Below are positions 52,101-61,758 of a stretch of 64,000 nt of DNA, piece by piece (position 1 is the first letter of the stretch; each line of letters opens with the position of its first letter). The notes beneath the pieces were generated by a model. The model saw nothing but the letters and a program-made list of their open reading frames with translations. It was not told the origin of the DNA and searched no databases. The position numbers were made by a program, and so were the translations under genes. Location: the NCBI RefSeq assembly GCF_014844075.1, contig NZ_CP062165.1, positions 7,130,001-7,194,000 on the forward strand, written 5' to 3'. This stretch comes from Paenibacillus sp. JNUCC-31. Lineage in GTDB: Bacteria > Bacillota > Bacilli > Paenibacillales > Paenibacillaceae.

Positions 52101-53846
52101 ATGAGGCGTCCCCAACTCTTTCGAATCCAGTACAAAATTATGATCATTTGTATAATCGTCATTATCCTTCCGGTATTTGTGATGACGATCAATTCGTATT
52201 ACTCCTCTGAGCGGTTATTGGCACAGAATTACACGAAGCTGCTTGGCGATCTGGCCAAACAGACGAATATTCGCATTGACGAATTTCTAAAAGAGATTGA
52301 GAAAATCTCACTGCTGGCCAGTAATGGACTAAGCAACAATCTATCTGCGACACATGAAGGAAGCTTTCCGATCCAGGATTTCCTGCGCGATGGGGACAAG
52401 CAGCATGAGATAGCTGCCTATAATATTTTGATGAATTATATCATGATGAAGGATCGCGTATTCTCGATCTACCTTTACAATTTGAACGGGGGGGAAGATC
52501 TGTTCGTCAGTCCTCATCAACCCATTGACCCTAACTTTAAAGTGGCAAACGAGTTGTGGTTTAAAAAGTTCATGCATGACGATGATCGTACCATTACCCT
52601 GACAACCCGAATGGATGAGCAATTGAAGAATAACATTCTGGCAGTCTCGCATGCGCGAAAAATTCATGATGTCACAAGCGGGAAGCTGCTTGGCGTGATC
52701 GTCGTCAGCATTGATATCAAATTCATCGAAATCGTTAATCGTAACTTGCAGGAAGGGCTACGCTCCAGGTTCATGATCATTGATGAGAATGACAAGATTG
52801 TATATAACGTGAATGAGCGTTTGATCGGAACACTATTCCGGGACAACGTTCGCCCATCCGAAACAATGAATGTCGTGGTGACAAGCCCCCTTAGTCAGCA
52901 AAAATGGACAACATACTTATATATGCCTATGGATGAGCTGACTGCTGATGGCAAAATATTGGGCCGTAATCTGGTAACGCTGGCCTTGGTCATGTTTCTT
53001 TTTGCTGCGATAATATCCATCTTTTTGTCTCATGTCATCACAACCCCCATTAAGAAACTGCTGCGCAACATCGCCTTGGTCGAGAAGGGGCAGTTTGAAC
53101 AAATCGAACATATTCGCTCGCGAGACGAGATTGGACATTTATCCATTCGATTTAACAAGATGTCGCATGAATTGAAGCGTTTGGTCGAACGGATACAGCA
53201 GGAAGAAATAGAGAAAGCCCAAGCCGAGATGCGTGCGCTCCATGACCAGATCAAACCTCATTTCCTGTATAACACACTTGGGTCGGTGAAATGGATTGCC
53301 TCCATGCAACAAGCTGACAAAATCGTGGAAATGACAGATGCACTCATCTCTATGCTCCGCTATGCGACAAGATCCGATGGAACCCTCGTAACGATTCGTG
53401 AGGAGATCGATAATATAACCAATTATGTGACCATTCAGAACGTCAGGTATTATGGTTGTATTCAGATGAGATATGAAATTGAGGATCGACTGATGGGTTA
53501 CCATATGCCCAAAATGATCCTTCAGCCTCTAGTGGAGAATGCGATTTTTCATGGTCTGGCCGAACTCGAAGAAGACGGAGTCATTACCATTCGCATACAA
53601 CCGAGGGACAGTGATATTACGATCGAAGTCTGTGATAATGGAGTCGGTATGGATCATCATGCGATCCAGAACATTATGGAGAAAAAGCTCGAGGCGAGTT
53701 CCGGAACCACGGGAATCGGTCTGCAGAATGTGCAGAGGCGTATTCAACTTCATTTTGGCAAGCCCTACGGCATACAGGTAGCCAGTCAAATGGGAGAAGG
53801 TACGATTTTTACTATTCTGCTGCCTGCCATATCAGACAACAGGTAG
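52101..53846 (+). CDS. YesM-type sensor histidine kinase
   Basis: A 581-residue membrane kinase. It has a helix at about 10-32, an extracellular sensor domain (about 35-290), a second helix (LVTLALVMFLFAAIISIFLSHVI), a HAMP linker (ITTPIKKLLRNIALVEKGQFEQIEHI), the His_kinase domain with ALHDQIKPHFLYNTLGSVKWIA carrying the phosphorylated His, and the ATPase domain (PMILQPLVENAIFHGL-like MILQPLVENAIFHGL, DNGVGM, GIGLQNVQRRIQLHFG). ATG 52101 fits AGAGGTG at 52088 better than GTG 52092. It is 22 bases after the response regulator. Such pairs in this group sense extracellular oligosaccharides. Confidence 0.94.
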   Translation: MRRPQLFRIQYKIMIICIIVIILPVFVMTINSYYSSERLLAQNYTKLLGDLAKQTNIRIDEFLKEIEKISLLASNGLSNNLSATHEGSFPIQDFLRDGDKQHEIAAYNILMNYIMMKDRVFSIYLYNLNGGEDLFVSPHQPIDPNFKVANELWFKKFMHDDDRTITLTTRMDEQLKNNILAVSHARKIHDVTSGKLLGVIVVSIDIKFIEIVNRNLQEGLRSRFMIIDENDKIVYNVNERLIGTLFRDNVRPSETMNVVVTSPLSQQKWTTYLYMPMDELTADGKILGRNLVTLALVMFLFAAIISIFLSHVITTPIKKLLRNIALVEKGQFEQIEHIRSRDEIGHLSIRFNKMSHELKRLVERIQQEEIEKAQAEMRALHDQIKPHFLYNTLGSVKWIASMQQADKIVEMTDALISMLRYATRSDGTLVTIREEIDNITNYVTIQNVRYYGCIQMRYEIEDRLMGYHMPKMILQPLVENAIFHGLAELEEDGVITIRIQPRDSDITIEVCDNGVGMDHHAIQNIMEKKLEASSGTTGIGLQNVQRRIQLHFGKPYGIQVASQMGEGTIFTILLPAISDNR

Positions 53847-53892
53847 TATTGTTGGTAGTATTGTTCATGGGTTAACAGAGGTTGAATAACTT

Positions 53893-53925
53893 AAAAGGCT
53901 TGCAGTCAATACTGCAAGCCCTTTC
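53893..53925. terminator. Bidirectional terminator between YesM and the ABC importer genes
   Basis: GGCTTGCAGT / ACTGCAAGCC perfect 10-bp stem, with AAAA before and CTTTC after, between convergent genes. Confidence 0.75.
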
Positions 53926-53927
53926 AT

Positions 53928-54818
53928 CTACCCTTTAACGCTACCGAGCACCAAACCTTTGGTGAAGTACTTCTGGAGGAACGGATACACGAGCAAAATT
54001 GGAATGGCCCCCAAGAACATTTGAGCAGCGCGTCCAGTTCTGGCATTCATCATGGATAGCAGTTGGGTATAATCGGATCCTGATTTCAGCATGATTTGTT
54101 CAAAGCTCTGCAGAAGGGTCTGCAAGTAGCTTTGCAATGGGTAATTCTCTGGATTGTTCATATAGATAATGCCATCGAACCACGAATTCCAATGGCCGAC
54201 GATGCTAAATAAGCCGACAGTTGCGAGAGCGGGCTTCAGTAGCGGAAGTAGAATACGAAGTAATACCTGTACAGGCCCGGCACCGTCAATAATCGCCGAT
54301 TCTTCGATTTCTTCTGGCAGCCCCCTAATGAAATTCATAAGAATAATCATACTGAATACGGGAAGAGCACCGGGCAGGATCAGAGACCAAATCGAATCAA
54401 TTAGTCCCATTTTGACGACTACCAGATAAGTGGGGATTAATCCTCCACTAAACAACATGGTTACGATGAAAAATCCCATATAAATATTGCGACCCATCAA
54501 TTTTTGTTTCGATTTGGAAAGTGGATAGGCAGTCAGCACGATCAAAACAAGATTCACAAGCGTTCCGAGAACCGTTCGTTGGACAGCAACCCAGAGAGAG
54601 GAAAAGAACGACCCTCCAGTTAAAGCAAATTCGTAGGCTTTTGTCGTGAATTCAACCGGCCAGAACGTTACGCTACCGGCTGATACAGCCGAACTGCTGC
54701 TGAATGAAACAGCCAACAGGTTGATAAACGGAAGGATGCAGAGTAGAGAGATTAGAAGCAATATCGTGTAGTTTATAATATGAAACAAGCGCCTGCTCAT
54801 ACTTTTATCATGAATCAT
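53928..54818 (-). CDS. Sugar ABC transporter permease (LplC/YtcP-like)
   Basis: A 296-residue inner-membrane permease with six helices. It begins with SRRLFHIINYTILLLISLLCILPFINLLAVSFSS and has the EAA loop in EEIEESAIIDGAGPVQVLLRILLPLLKPA, where it docks the ATPase. The family (MalG-like, LplC/YtcP branch) imports oligosaccharides such as rhamnogalacturonan or arabinan fragments in Bacillales. AGGAGGGACTG precedes the ATG. It is the last gene of the SBP-permease-permease unit; no ATPase is encoded here, so a shared MsmX-type ATPase is expected. Confidence 0.94.
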   Translation of the reverse strand: MIHDKSMSRRLFHIINYTILLLISLLCILPFINLLAVSFSSSSAVSAGSVTFWPVEFTTKAYEFALTGGSFFSSLWVAVQRTVLGTLVNLVLIVLTAYPLSKSKQKLMGRNIYMGFFIVTMLFSGGLIPTYLVVVKMGLIDSIWSLILPGALPVFSMIILMNFIRGLPEEIEESAIIDGAGPVQVLLRILLPLLKPALATVGLFSIVGHWNSWFDGIIYMNNPENYPLQSYLQTLLQSFEQIMLKSGSDYTQLLSMMNARTGRAAQMFLGAIPILLVYPFLQKYFTKGLVLGSVKG

Positions 54819-54833
54819 AACGACAGTCCCTCC

Positions 54834-55724
54834 TTAGAAGATACGATAACCAGCTACTCTGTAGGCCAGGAAGTACGATACGGCCACCAGAACACTAGAA
54901 ATGATGGATTTGAATAAACCGACTGCGGTTCCGATCGAATACTGTGCCTGCTGAATTCCCAGACGGTATACATAGGTATCAATGATATCACCGGTTTGGT
55001 AGACGACAGGGGAGTAGAGATTATAGATTTGGTCGAAGCCTGCGTTGAGGACGTTACCCAGTGATAACACCGTCATTAAGACAATCGTCGGCATAAGCAG
55101 AGGCAAAGTTATATAAATGGTCTGCTTCCATCGTTTGGCTCCGTCAATCACCGCTGCCTCGTAAAGTCCCGGATCGATGCTGGTTAGGGCTGCTAAGTAA
55201 ACAACCGTGCCAAAGCCGAATCCCTTCCAGATGTCACTCACGATCATCGTCCATGGGAATATGGATGGTGTGCCAAGAAAGGAGATAGGCGCAATCCCGA
55301 ATACGCCTAGAAATGTGTTGATGATGCCATCGGAGCTAAGTATATCCAGCATGATGCCGGCCATAATGACCCAAGAGAGAAAATTCGGTATATATACCAG
55401 AGTTTGAAATGTGCGTTTGATTCCACTATTCAGTACTTCGTTAAGCAATAATGCGAAAATAACGGGCACGATAATGCCACCGATAATCTTGAAGACAGAC
55501 ATGTACAGTGTATTCCAGATAGTTCTTACGAAATTCGGCTGATTAAATACATGCGTAAAATTATCCCATCCTACCCATGGTGAGTTGAAGCCAAGGCCTG
55601 GATTGTATTTCTGAAATGCAATAATAAGCCCGTAAAAAGGGATGTAACTGAAGATGAAAACCAAGACCAGGCTTGGGATCAACATTAGATGATAGGGACT
55701 CTGCTGCTTCCATTTTCTCAGCAT
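54834..55724 (-). CDS. Sugar ABC transporter permease (LplB/YteP-like)
   Basis: A 296-residue permease with six helices. The start YHLMLIPSLVLVFIFSYIPFYGLIIAFQKYNPG is typical of the LplB group. The EAA loop is in LTSIDPGLYEAAVIDGAKRWKQTIYITLPLLMPT. It pairs with the permease at 53928, 15 bases downstream. GGAGGAATATGA precedes the ATG. It is separated from the binding-protein gene by 207 bases holding a hairpin, which should lower permease expression relative to the binding protein. Confidence 0.94.
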   Translation of the reverse strand: MLRKWKQQSPYHLMLIPSLVLVFIFSYIPFYGLIIAFQKYNPGLGFNSPWVGWDNFTHVFNQPNFVRTIWNTLYMSVFKIIGGIIVPVIFALLLNEVLNSGIKRTFQTLVYIPNFLSWVIMAGIMLDILSSDGIINTFLGVFGIAPISFLGTPSIFPWTMIVSDIWKGFGFGTVVYLAALTSIDPGLYEAAVIDGAKRWKQTIYITLPLLMPTIVLMTVLSLGNVLNAGFDQIYNLYSPVVYQTGDIIDTYVYRLGIQQAQYSIGTAVGLFKSIISSVLVAVSYFLAYRVAGYRIF

Positions 55725-55881
55725 TCATATTCCTCCGTCCTTGGTGTGATAAAATTGTAACCGCTATAAGAAAAGTTTCTGATCGAAGCACGATCGGTGA
55801 TGATACATTCGTTGTTTGGCGGTTGCTTTTCTTGCGATGATCGATCCTTCAGCTCCGCTGAAAACGTATACATTCTATAAT

Positions 55882-55914
55882 CTTCAAAAAGGGACGAGAA
55901 CTATTCCCGTCCCC
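55882..55914 (-). terminator. Intercistronic terminator/attenuator between binding protein and permeases
   Basis: On the minus strand GGGACGGGAA, loop, TTCTCGTCCC followed by TTTTTGAAG, starting 17 bases after the binding-protein stop. Partial termination here would give more binding protein than permease. Confidence 0.75.
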
Positions 55915-55931
55915 CTCTTGGCAATTGCATT

Positions 55932-57536
55932 TTATTTTCCGTAGGCCTCATTGACTGCCTGTGTTGCGTCATCGCCCCCGGCTGCTCGCCAATTCTGGAC
56001 AACTACATCGAAATAATCGATACTTTCGCTACCCATAATGATCTTGGTGAAGCCTTCTGTCAGGATATCATCCAAGGTTGTGCCGTAGCTCGACAGAATC
56101 TCTGGTGTAACACCCCATAGAGCCGTCTTTATATAGTTCTCACTGTCGAGGACTTTTTTGGCAAGACCATATGCATTTTTGGGAGCACCTTGTTGCAAAT
56201 AATCACCGACTGCTCCTGGTGTTGCATTTTTCATGAACTCAACACTGTTGTTATATTTTTGCCACATTCCCGAAGTCGTGAGTCCACTGGTATCCTTGGA
56301 TTGAAGGGCTGCTGATACAGCCTCAAACTGCTCGTAGTCGGAGTTCGGATTAAGTACACGGAACGCTCCAACAACATGAGCAATATCGTTGTCCAGCAAG
56401 GCAGACAATGTTTCTGTGGATTCCTTGCCATTGCCTTCATCCACGATATAAGCATAGTCATTCAAAATCTTGATCACTTCTTGCGGGCTCTTGAATCCCT
56501 TTTTCATCACTATATAGTTGTTGTTGGCAAAGAAGATGGATTGTTTCGCTTCCTTTCCATCGATGGTCGGAATGATATAAGGATAAAAGATCGCGTCCTT
56601 ACCCAGATTGGATACCGTATCGACACCCGGATTATAACCCCACCACTGGTAATAAGGCTGCATGCCTACTTTGCCGGCTACGATATCCGCGTTCATTGCA
56701 TTAAAGTCTTTGATTGCAAATTCCGGATCAATGATGCCTCGCTTGTACCATTCCGACCACTCAGCCAGTGCATTCTTCATCTCAGGCTGAACTGAGCCAT
56801 ACACCAGTTTTCCACTGTTATCCTGCATCCACATATCCGGATGTGCATTCCATGCAATGGCGAGCAAGTTGAGGTAATCCAACGTTTGATCTACCGCTAT
56901 ACCATAACCGCCGTGCTTTTCCATAAATTTTAAGGCAATATTCTTGATGTCCTCCACAGATTTCGGATCCTGGAGACCCAGTTCTTCTTTCCAATCGTTC
57001 CGGATCCAGATGAAGTCTGGCTGTTCAATTAATCCCCAGTGCATCTGCGGAATACCGTACAGCTTACCGTCTTTCTTTCCAGACTCGTAACTGTCTGCAT
57101 CTGCTTCCATGTAACCTTTGAGACGGTCTGAAGCGTTTTGCTCAAAGACATCGGTAAGGTCCATTACCATATCCGCTTCGACCAACTGCCTCAATTGTGA
57201 AGGATTGACCCTGAACACGTCGGGAAGATCGCTGGACGCTATTGCCAAATTCAGTTTGGTATCGTACTCATCGCTGACCCAGTCTGTTTTGACATCGATA
57301 TTAAACTTCTCCTTGTATCGCTTAATCCACACATTGTTTGTGATATCATCGCCCTTTGGATATTTCGCAGAAGAGTATTCAGACGTTACCGTGTGAATGG
57401 TTGTTGTTCCGCCTTCGTTGGCATCCGAATCTGTATTGGTCGAACTTTGCTCGTTACTACTTCCATTTGTACAGGCTGCGAGTAATAAGGTCGACATACA
57501 TAAAGACAACATCAAGGTTTTCGTTTTCTTTTTCAT
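55932..57536 (-). CDS. Sugar-binding lipoprotein (LipO/YtcQ-like)
   Basis: A 534-residue extracellular solute-binding protein (SBP family 1, large type). Signal MKKKTKTLMLSLCMSTLLL and lipobox LAAC (Cys22), followed by a Ser/Asn-rich linker, then the binding domain: TNNVWIKRYKEKFNIDVKTDWV, DVFRVNPSQLRQLVEADMVMDLTDVFEQ, YGIPQMHWGL and WIRNDWKEELGLQDPKSVED. Length about 530 fits the LipO group that handles long oligosaccharides. It is the first gene of the operon with two permeases. AAAGGGGGAGCAAT precedes the ATG. The substrate is not evident; the neighbours point to plant cell wall sugar or galactosides. Confidence 0.94.
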   Translation of the reverse strand: MKKKTKTLMLSLCMSTLLLAACTNGSSNEQSSTNTDSDANEGGTTTIHTVTSEYSSAKYPKGDDITNNVWIKRYKEKFNIDVKTDWVSDEYDTKLNLAIASSDLPDVFRVNPSQLRQLVEADMVMDLTDVFEQNASDRLKGYMEADADSYESGKKDGKLYGIPQMHWGLIEQPDFIWIRNDWKEELGLQDPKSVEDIKNIALKFMEKHGGYGIAVDQTLDYLNLLAIAWNAHPDMWMQDNSGKLVYGSVQPEMKNALAEWSEWYKRGIIDPEFAIKDFNAMNADIVAGKVGMQPYYQWWGYNPGVDTVSNLGKDAIFYPYIIPTIDGKEAKQSIFFANNNYIVMKKGFKSPQEVIKILNDYAYIVDEGNGKESTETLSALLDNDIAHVVGAFRVLNPNSDYEQFEAVSAALQSKDTSGLTTSGMWQKYNNSVEFMKNATPGAVGDYLQQGAPKNAYGLAKKVLDSENYIKTALWGVTPEILSSYGTTLDDILTEGFTKIIMGSESIDYFDVVVQNWRAAGGDDATQAVNEAYGK

Positions 57537-57810
57537 ATTGCTCCCCCTTTTTCTCGATAGTTAATGGTGACTTGCTTAAAATATTGTAAACGAGAAAAGA
57601 AGCAGGTGATATAGACGTTATTGACGAGCAGCAGTAAGTTTTTTTACTTTCAATTCACTGGAGAGAAACGAGAAAGGAGGATCATGCACTTATTTTACTT
57701 CGAACCTATCCTTTTTTTACTCGCAGTGAGCTTGACTATAAAATAGGGAAACAAAATGGGCTTGGTAGCGTCTAATGATCGAACACAGAACATCAACAGG
57801 AGTGAAGCAG

Positions 57811-60093
57811 ATGCATATAAAACGGATGACAATGATTGCTACCGTTCTCGGTTCTATGCTCTTATGGGCAGGAAGTGCAGCTGCGGAAGAACGATTTGTC
57901 GATCTGCAGCATTCAAAATGGGCAGAAGACGGTATTTCATATATGGCAAAACGGGGAACTGTGGCTGGATACGGCAAGGGGATATTTAAGCCCGAGGGGT
58001 TTGTAACCCGGGCACAAGCCGTCACGTTCATGGTGCGTGAGCTTTATCCTCAAGAGCTTCAGCTATCAGCGAAAGGAACGACATATTCGGATGTTCCGAC
58101 AACCCATCCGTTTTATCGCGAGATCGCCATTGCTGCAAAGCATGGACTTGCCAGTGGGTTTCCTAACGGTACCTTCCAGCCGGATGCACCGATTAATCGC
58201 GCAGAGACTGCAGCATTCCTAACACGCGCATATTCACTCGTGGAAGGCAGGCATCCCGTAAGTTTGACTGATACGGATAAACATTGGGCGGCTGCGCCTA
58301 TTCGTATCATGAGCTCAAACGGATTGGTAGGCGGTTATTCGGATAGTACTTATCGCCCGGCTCGACCTGTCACACGAGCGGAATTTGCCGTATTCATGGC
58401 GCGAGTGATTCGCTTCGAACGTGATGCAGCCATTCAGGCACACGATTGGGATCAGCTCATTTCATATATGACCATCAACGAGCAAGTCGGTCAGATGCTT
58501 ATGCCTGACATCAGGCAATGGAACGGTAAAGTGACAACGACCATTAATGAAGGACTGAAGCACAGTATTCATAACCAAGATTTGGGCGGATTTATTCTTT
58601 TTGATAAAAATATTGTAGACGCTAGGCAGGTTACAACGCTTACGCATGATCTGCAATTGGAAGCAGGCGACATTCCTTTGTTTCTTGGCATCGATCAAGA
58701 AGGTGGTGTTATTAAGCGAATTCCGGGCGGGACGAATCTGCCAGGTCAAATGGCGCTTGGGGCAACCGGAGATGCGACGCTGGCTGAAGCGGCTGGACGG
58801 CTGACAGGGGAGGAGCTGAAAGCACTTGGGCTGCAGATTAATTTTGCCCCAGTACTCGATATTAACAGCAACCCTGACAATCCGATTATCGGTATGCGAT
58901 CATTTGGCTCGGATGCGGATTTGGTGACGCGGCTGGGCCTTGCAACGATCAAAGGGCTACGGCAATCGGGGATGATCGCCGCAGTCAAGCATTTCCCGGG
59001 GCATGGCGATACGACGGTAGATTCCCATCTTGGAATGCCGGTGCTAACCCATAACCGAGAGCGGCTTGATGCAGTGGAACTGAAACCTTTTCTAGCTGCG
59101 ATCAATAATGGGGTAGACATGATTATGACCGCGCATATTGCTTTCCCTGCTGTAGACAACGAACATGTTACTTCACTCCACGACGGAAAAAGTGTGCCGA
59201 TCCCTGCCACGTTATCCAAAAAGGTATTGACTGGGCTCCTCCGGGAAGAGATGGGGTACGAAGGTCTCATCATTTCGGATGCCTTCACCATGAACGCGAT
59301 CGCAGAGCATTTTGGGGAAAATAAAGCGGTAGAACGCGCGGTTTCCGCTGGCGTGGATATCATCCTCATGCCGCAAGATTCGGCAGCTGCCCATCAAACC
59401 CTTGTGAACGCCGTTAAAAAAGGGACTATCTCGGAGGAAACCATCCATGCGTCCGTAAAGCGAATTTTGGAGATGAAATCCAAATATGGTTTGTTTGAAC
59501 GCAGCGAGTCGCTTGCAAGCAAGCTATCCAAGCTGAAGGATGTGATCGGTTCGGAGGCCCATCGCATGGTCGAACAGAGCATCGCAGAGCGAGCGGTCAC
59601 CTTATTGGCAAGCCGTGAAGGTGCGAAACCAGATCCAATCCACCAAGGCGACCGGGTTGTTATTGTTGCAGCTGAAGAAGAACAGGGGAACCAACTAGAG
59701 AAGCAACTGGTGCAAGCCGCAAAGAGCCAGTCGATAAAAACAGAGGTTACCGTTATGCTTCCAGGGAAGATGAATGAAACGCTCCAGGCGATGACTCATG
59801 CAGATTACGTTATCCTGGCTTCCTACCAATTCCGTAATGTAGCCAGTCAGTTCGGATGGACAGACTATCAAACCTTAATTAATGAGATGAACAGACGTAA
59901 TCAGCGATACACGCTGTTATCGCTCGGTAATCCTTACGAGATGCTCCATTTACAGAACGTACGTTCAGGGCTTGCCGTGTACGGAAAGCAGGAGCCAAAT
60001 ACTTCAGCTGGAATTAACGTGCTTCTCGGGAAACTGGAAGCACGCGGCATGCTCCCAGTGAAAACGGATCAAGGTATCGTACCGATTAAGTGA
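57811..60093 (+). CDS. nagZ: SLH-anchored GH3 beta-N-acetylglucosaminidase (NagZ-like)
   Basis: A 760-residue exported enzyme. Signal peptide to about residue 25. Three SLH domains (about 28-200) have FVDLQHSKWAEDGISYMAKRGTVAGYG, YSDVPTTHPFYREI and LTDTDKHWAAAPIRIMSSNGLVGGYSD, each with RAEFAVFMAR-like ends for binding pyruvylated wall polymer. The GH3 domain (about 220-560) has FLGIDQEGGVIKRIPGGT, AVKHFPGHGDTTVDSHLGMP with the Asp-His acid/base dyad typical of NagZ, and LIISDAFTMNAI with the nucleophile Asp. A C-terminal alpha/beta domain follows (about 600-755). It should release GlcNAc from muropeptides at the cell surface. ATG 57811 has AGGAGTG upstream. Confidence 0.93.
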   Translation: MHIKRMTMIATVLGSMLLWAGSAAAEERFVDLQHSKWAEDGISYMAKRGTVAGYGKGIFKPEGFVTRAQAVTFMVRELYPQELQLSAKGTTYSDVPTTHPFYREIAIAAKHGLASGFPNGTFQPDAPINRAETAAFLTRAYSLVEGRHPVSLTDTDKHWAAAPIRIMSSNGLVGGYSDSTYRPARPVTRAEFAVFMARVIRFERDAAIQAHDWDQLISYMTINEQVGQMLMPDIRQWNGKVTTTINEGLKHSIHNQDLGGFILFDKNIVDARQVTTLTHDLQLEAGDIPLFLGIDQEGGVIKRIPGGTNLPGQMALGATGDATLAEAAGRLTGEELKALGLQINFAPVLDINSNPDNPIIGMRSFGSDADLVTRLGLATIKGLRQSGMIAAVKHFPGHGDTTVDSHLGMPVLTHNRERLDAVELKPFLAAINNGVDMIMTAHIAFPAVDNEHVTSLHDGKSVPIPATLSKKVLTGLLREEMGYEGLIISDAFTMNAIAEHFGENKAVERAVSAGVDIILMPQDSAAAHQTLVNAVKKGTISEETIHASVKRILEMKSKYGLFERSESLASKLSKLKDVIGSEAHRMVEQSIAERAVTLLASREGAKPDPIHQGDRVVIVAAEEEQGNQLEKQLVQAAKSQSIKTEVTVMLPGKMNETLQAMTHADYVILASYQFRNVASQFGWTDYQTLINEMNRRNQRYTLLSLGNPYEMLHLQNVRSGLAVYGKQEPNTSAGINVLLGKLEARGMLPVKTDQGIVPIK

Positions 60094-60225
60094 AACACCA
60101 TGGGCGTTTATGACATCGCCGTAGACGTGTGAAAGAAAAAGCCAGAGTGTCCTTGAACAATTAAATGTAGCAGAGAACACTGGAGTACCCGGATATTTCA
60201 TCACTACAAATGAACACAGAGCAAT

Positions 60226-60253
60226 GAAAGTCGCTATTCTAGCGGCTTTTTTG
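60226..60253 (+). terminator. Terminator, recurring GTCGCTAT(T/C)TAGCGGC hairpin
   Basis: GAAAGTCGCTATTCTAGCGGC followed by six T residues. One base in the loop differs from the copies at 35043 and 45488. It is 130 bases after the GH3 stop. Confidence 0.85.
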
Positions 60254-60315
60254 TCTTCCATAGCAAGAGCAGCTCCACGATTCGCACGTACTGATTCATT
60301 CGAATTGTTAGCTGA

Positions 60316-60354
60316 AATAAAGAAAGAGATCTGTTCTGATAGAACAGATCTCTT
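60316..60354 (-). terminator. Terminator of the alpha-galactosidase gene
   Basis: Perfect 14-bp stem AAGAGATCTGTTCT / AGAACAGATCTCTT with a 3-base loop. On the minus strand it is followed by TCTTTATTTC, 15 bases past the gene stop. Confidence 0.8.
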
Positions 60355-60368
60355 GAAGCATTGTATGT

Positions 60369-61649
60369 TTAGACAAACTCATAGAGGCGCACACCATGCG
60401 GCGGTACAGTCACATGTAACAATGTCTCTCTGAACTCGGCTGGTTCTCCGCTCCACAGTTCAGTACCTTCGGTTATACCGCAGATTCCAATTTCCTCTAT
60501 GTTCAAATCCAGTGGAAGATCGCTATCCCCAATGTTGAATACAGCAGCGTAAGTGGACCCTTCAGCATGCTGAGCTGTCCATACTACAAGATCACCTTTA
60601 CGAACAGCTTCTCTGGCTCCAAAACTCTCTCGGTGCATGCGCAGAACTTCACGGTTGGTTAACAGTGACAGCGTCCAGTCATCGTTGTCTCGCAGTTCAC
60701 CACCAAAGATGAGCGGGGAACGGAAAATACTCCACAGTGACATCATAGTCAACTGTTCATCACGCGTAAATCGGGTCCAACGATCCGCGCCTCCGCCATC
60801 CACAGAACGGATACCGATGTGTCCCAAAGGCAGCATATCACAATCCGGCCAACAGCCTTTCCGGGGAACACCCTCCCATGTCCGGCAGCGGTCAAACATA
60901 TCCAGTAACAATGGCCAAAGGTCCCAGAAGTCGTCAGTGACACGCCACATGTTGGCATGTTCAGCGAAAAACGCAGCGTATTCTACCGGAGCTGGTCCTG
61001 GGGACAGACTCAACACCATTGGCCGGCCGGAGCGCTCAATGGCTTTAGAGATCATTTCAATCTCCGGATGATGGGTATCGTATAGTCTGGAAGCGGCAAT
61101 ATCGTCTACCTTCACCAGATCAACGCCCCATTGAGCATACAGTTCAAAGAGGGAATCGTAATAAGCCTGTGCTCCTTCTTTTGATGAATCCACACCGTAC
61201 ATATCCGTGTTCCATGGACAGATAGAGTTCGTATGGGCAATATCACGTGCAGTTGCGACTGAGCCCAGGATCGGGGTAGCCGCGTGAACCGCTTGCCGCG
61301 GAATGCCGCGCATGATATGAATGCCAAATTGTAACCCAAGACTATGTACATAATCCGCTAACGGCTTAAACCCTTGTCCTCCTGCGGCAGAAGGAAAACG
61401 GTTCTCCGCAGGCATAAGACGGGAATATTCATCCATAACCAGCGGAACAAATGGACGGTATTGCGAAGAATTTGCATGAGGTTCATACCATTGAATATCG
61501 ACAGTAATGTAGCTCCAGCCAAATTCTTTGAGATGTTCTGCCATATATTCCGCGTTACCACGGATTTCGTCTTCAGTTACGGCCGCGCCATAGCAATCCC
61601 AACTGTTCCAGCCAAGCGGTGGCGTTGATGCTGTAAGTGTATGATTCAT
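60369..61649 (-). CDS. GH27 alpha-galactosidase
   Basis: A 426-residue cytoplasmic glycosidase. The family start is PPLGWNSWDCYG, with YITVDIQWYEP, LGLQFGIHIMRGIPRQAV, GVDLVKVDDIAASR (nucleophile Asp), LSLSPGPAP, MWRVTDDFWD (acid/base Asp) and FRSPLIFGGELRDND. It lacks a signal peptide, so it acts on imported oligosaccharides by removing terminal alpha-1,6-galactose (or alpha-N-acetylgalactosamine or beta-L-arabinopyranose in related GH27 enzymes). AAAGGAG is eight bases before the ATG. It is 109 bases downstream of an AraC regulator on the same strand. It may process side chains of galactomannan together with the GH26 mannanase. Confidence 0.9.
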   Translation of the reverse strand: MNHTLTASTPPLGWNSWDCYGAAVTEDEIRGNAEYMAEHLKEFGWSYITVDIQWYEPHANSSQYRPFVPLVMDEYSRLMPAENRFPSAAGGQGFKPLADYVHSLGLQFGIHIMRGIPRQAVHAATPILGSVATARDIAHTNSICPWNTDMYGVDSSKEGAQAYYDSLFELYAQWGVDLVKVDDIAASRLYDTHHPEIEMISKAIERSGRPMVLSLSPGPAPVEYAAFFAEHANMWRVTDDFWDLWPLLLDMFDRCRTWEGVPRKGCWPDCDMLPLGHIGIRSVDGGGADRWTRFTRDEQLTMMSLWSIFRSPLIFGGELRDNDDWTLSLLTNREVLRMHRESFGAREAVRKGDLVVWTAQHAEGSTYAAVFNIGDSDLPLDLNIEEIGICGITEGTELWSGEPAEFRETLLHVTVPPHGVRLYEFV

Positions 61650-61758
61650 GGTAATACTCCTTTACTGATTAATTATTGCTCTTACTAATTTCATCATAGT
61701 ATAGGAGTTTATTAATAATCCACAGTAATCTTGAAGGTGAAATAGCATAATATTGCGG

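Noticed and set aside
58746..59369. 207-codon minus-strand frame inside the GH3 gene
   Set aside because: Shadow of the conserved catalytic domain; no start signals.
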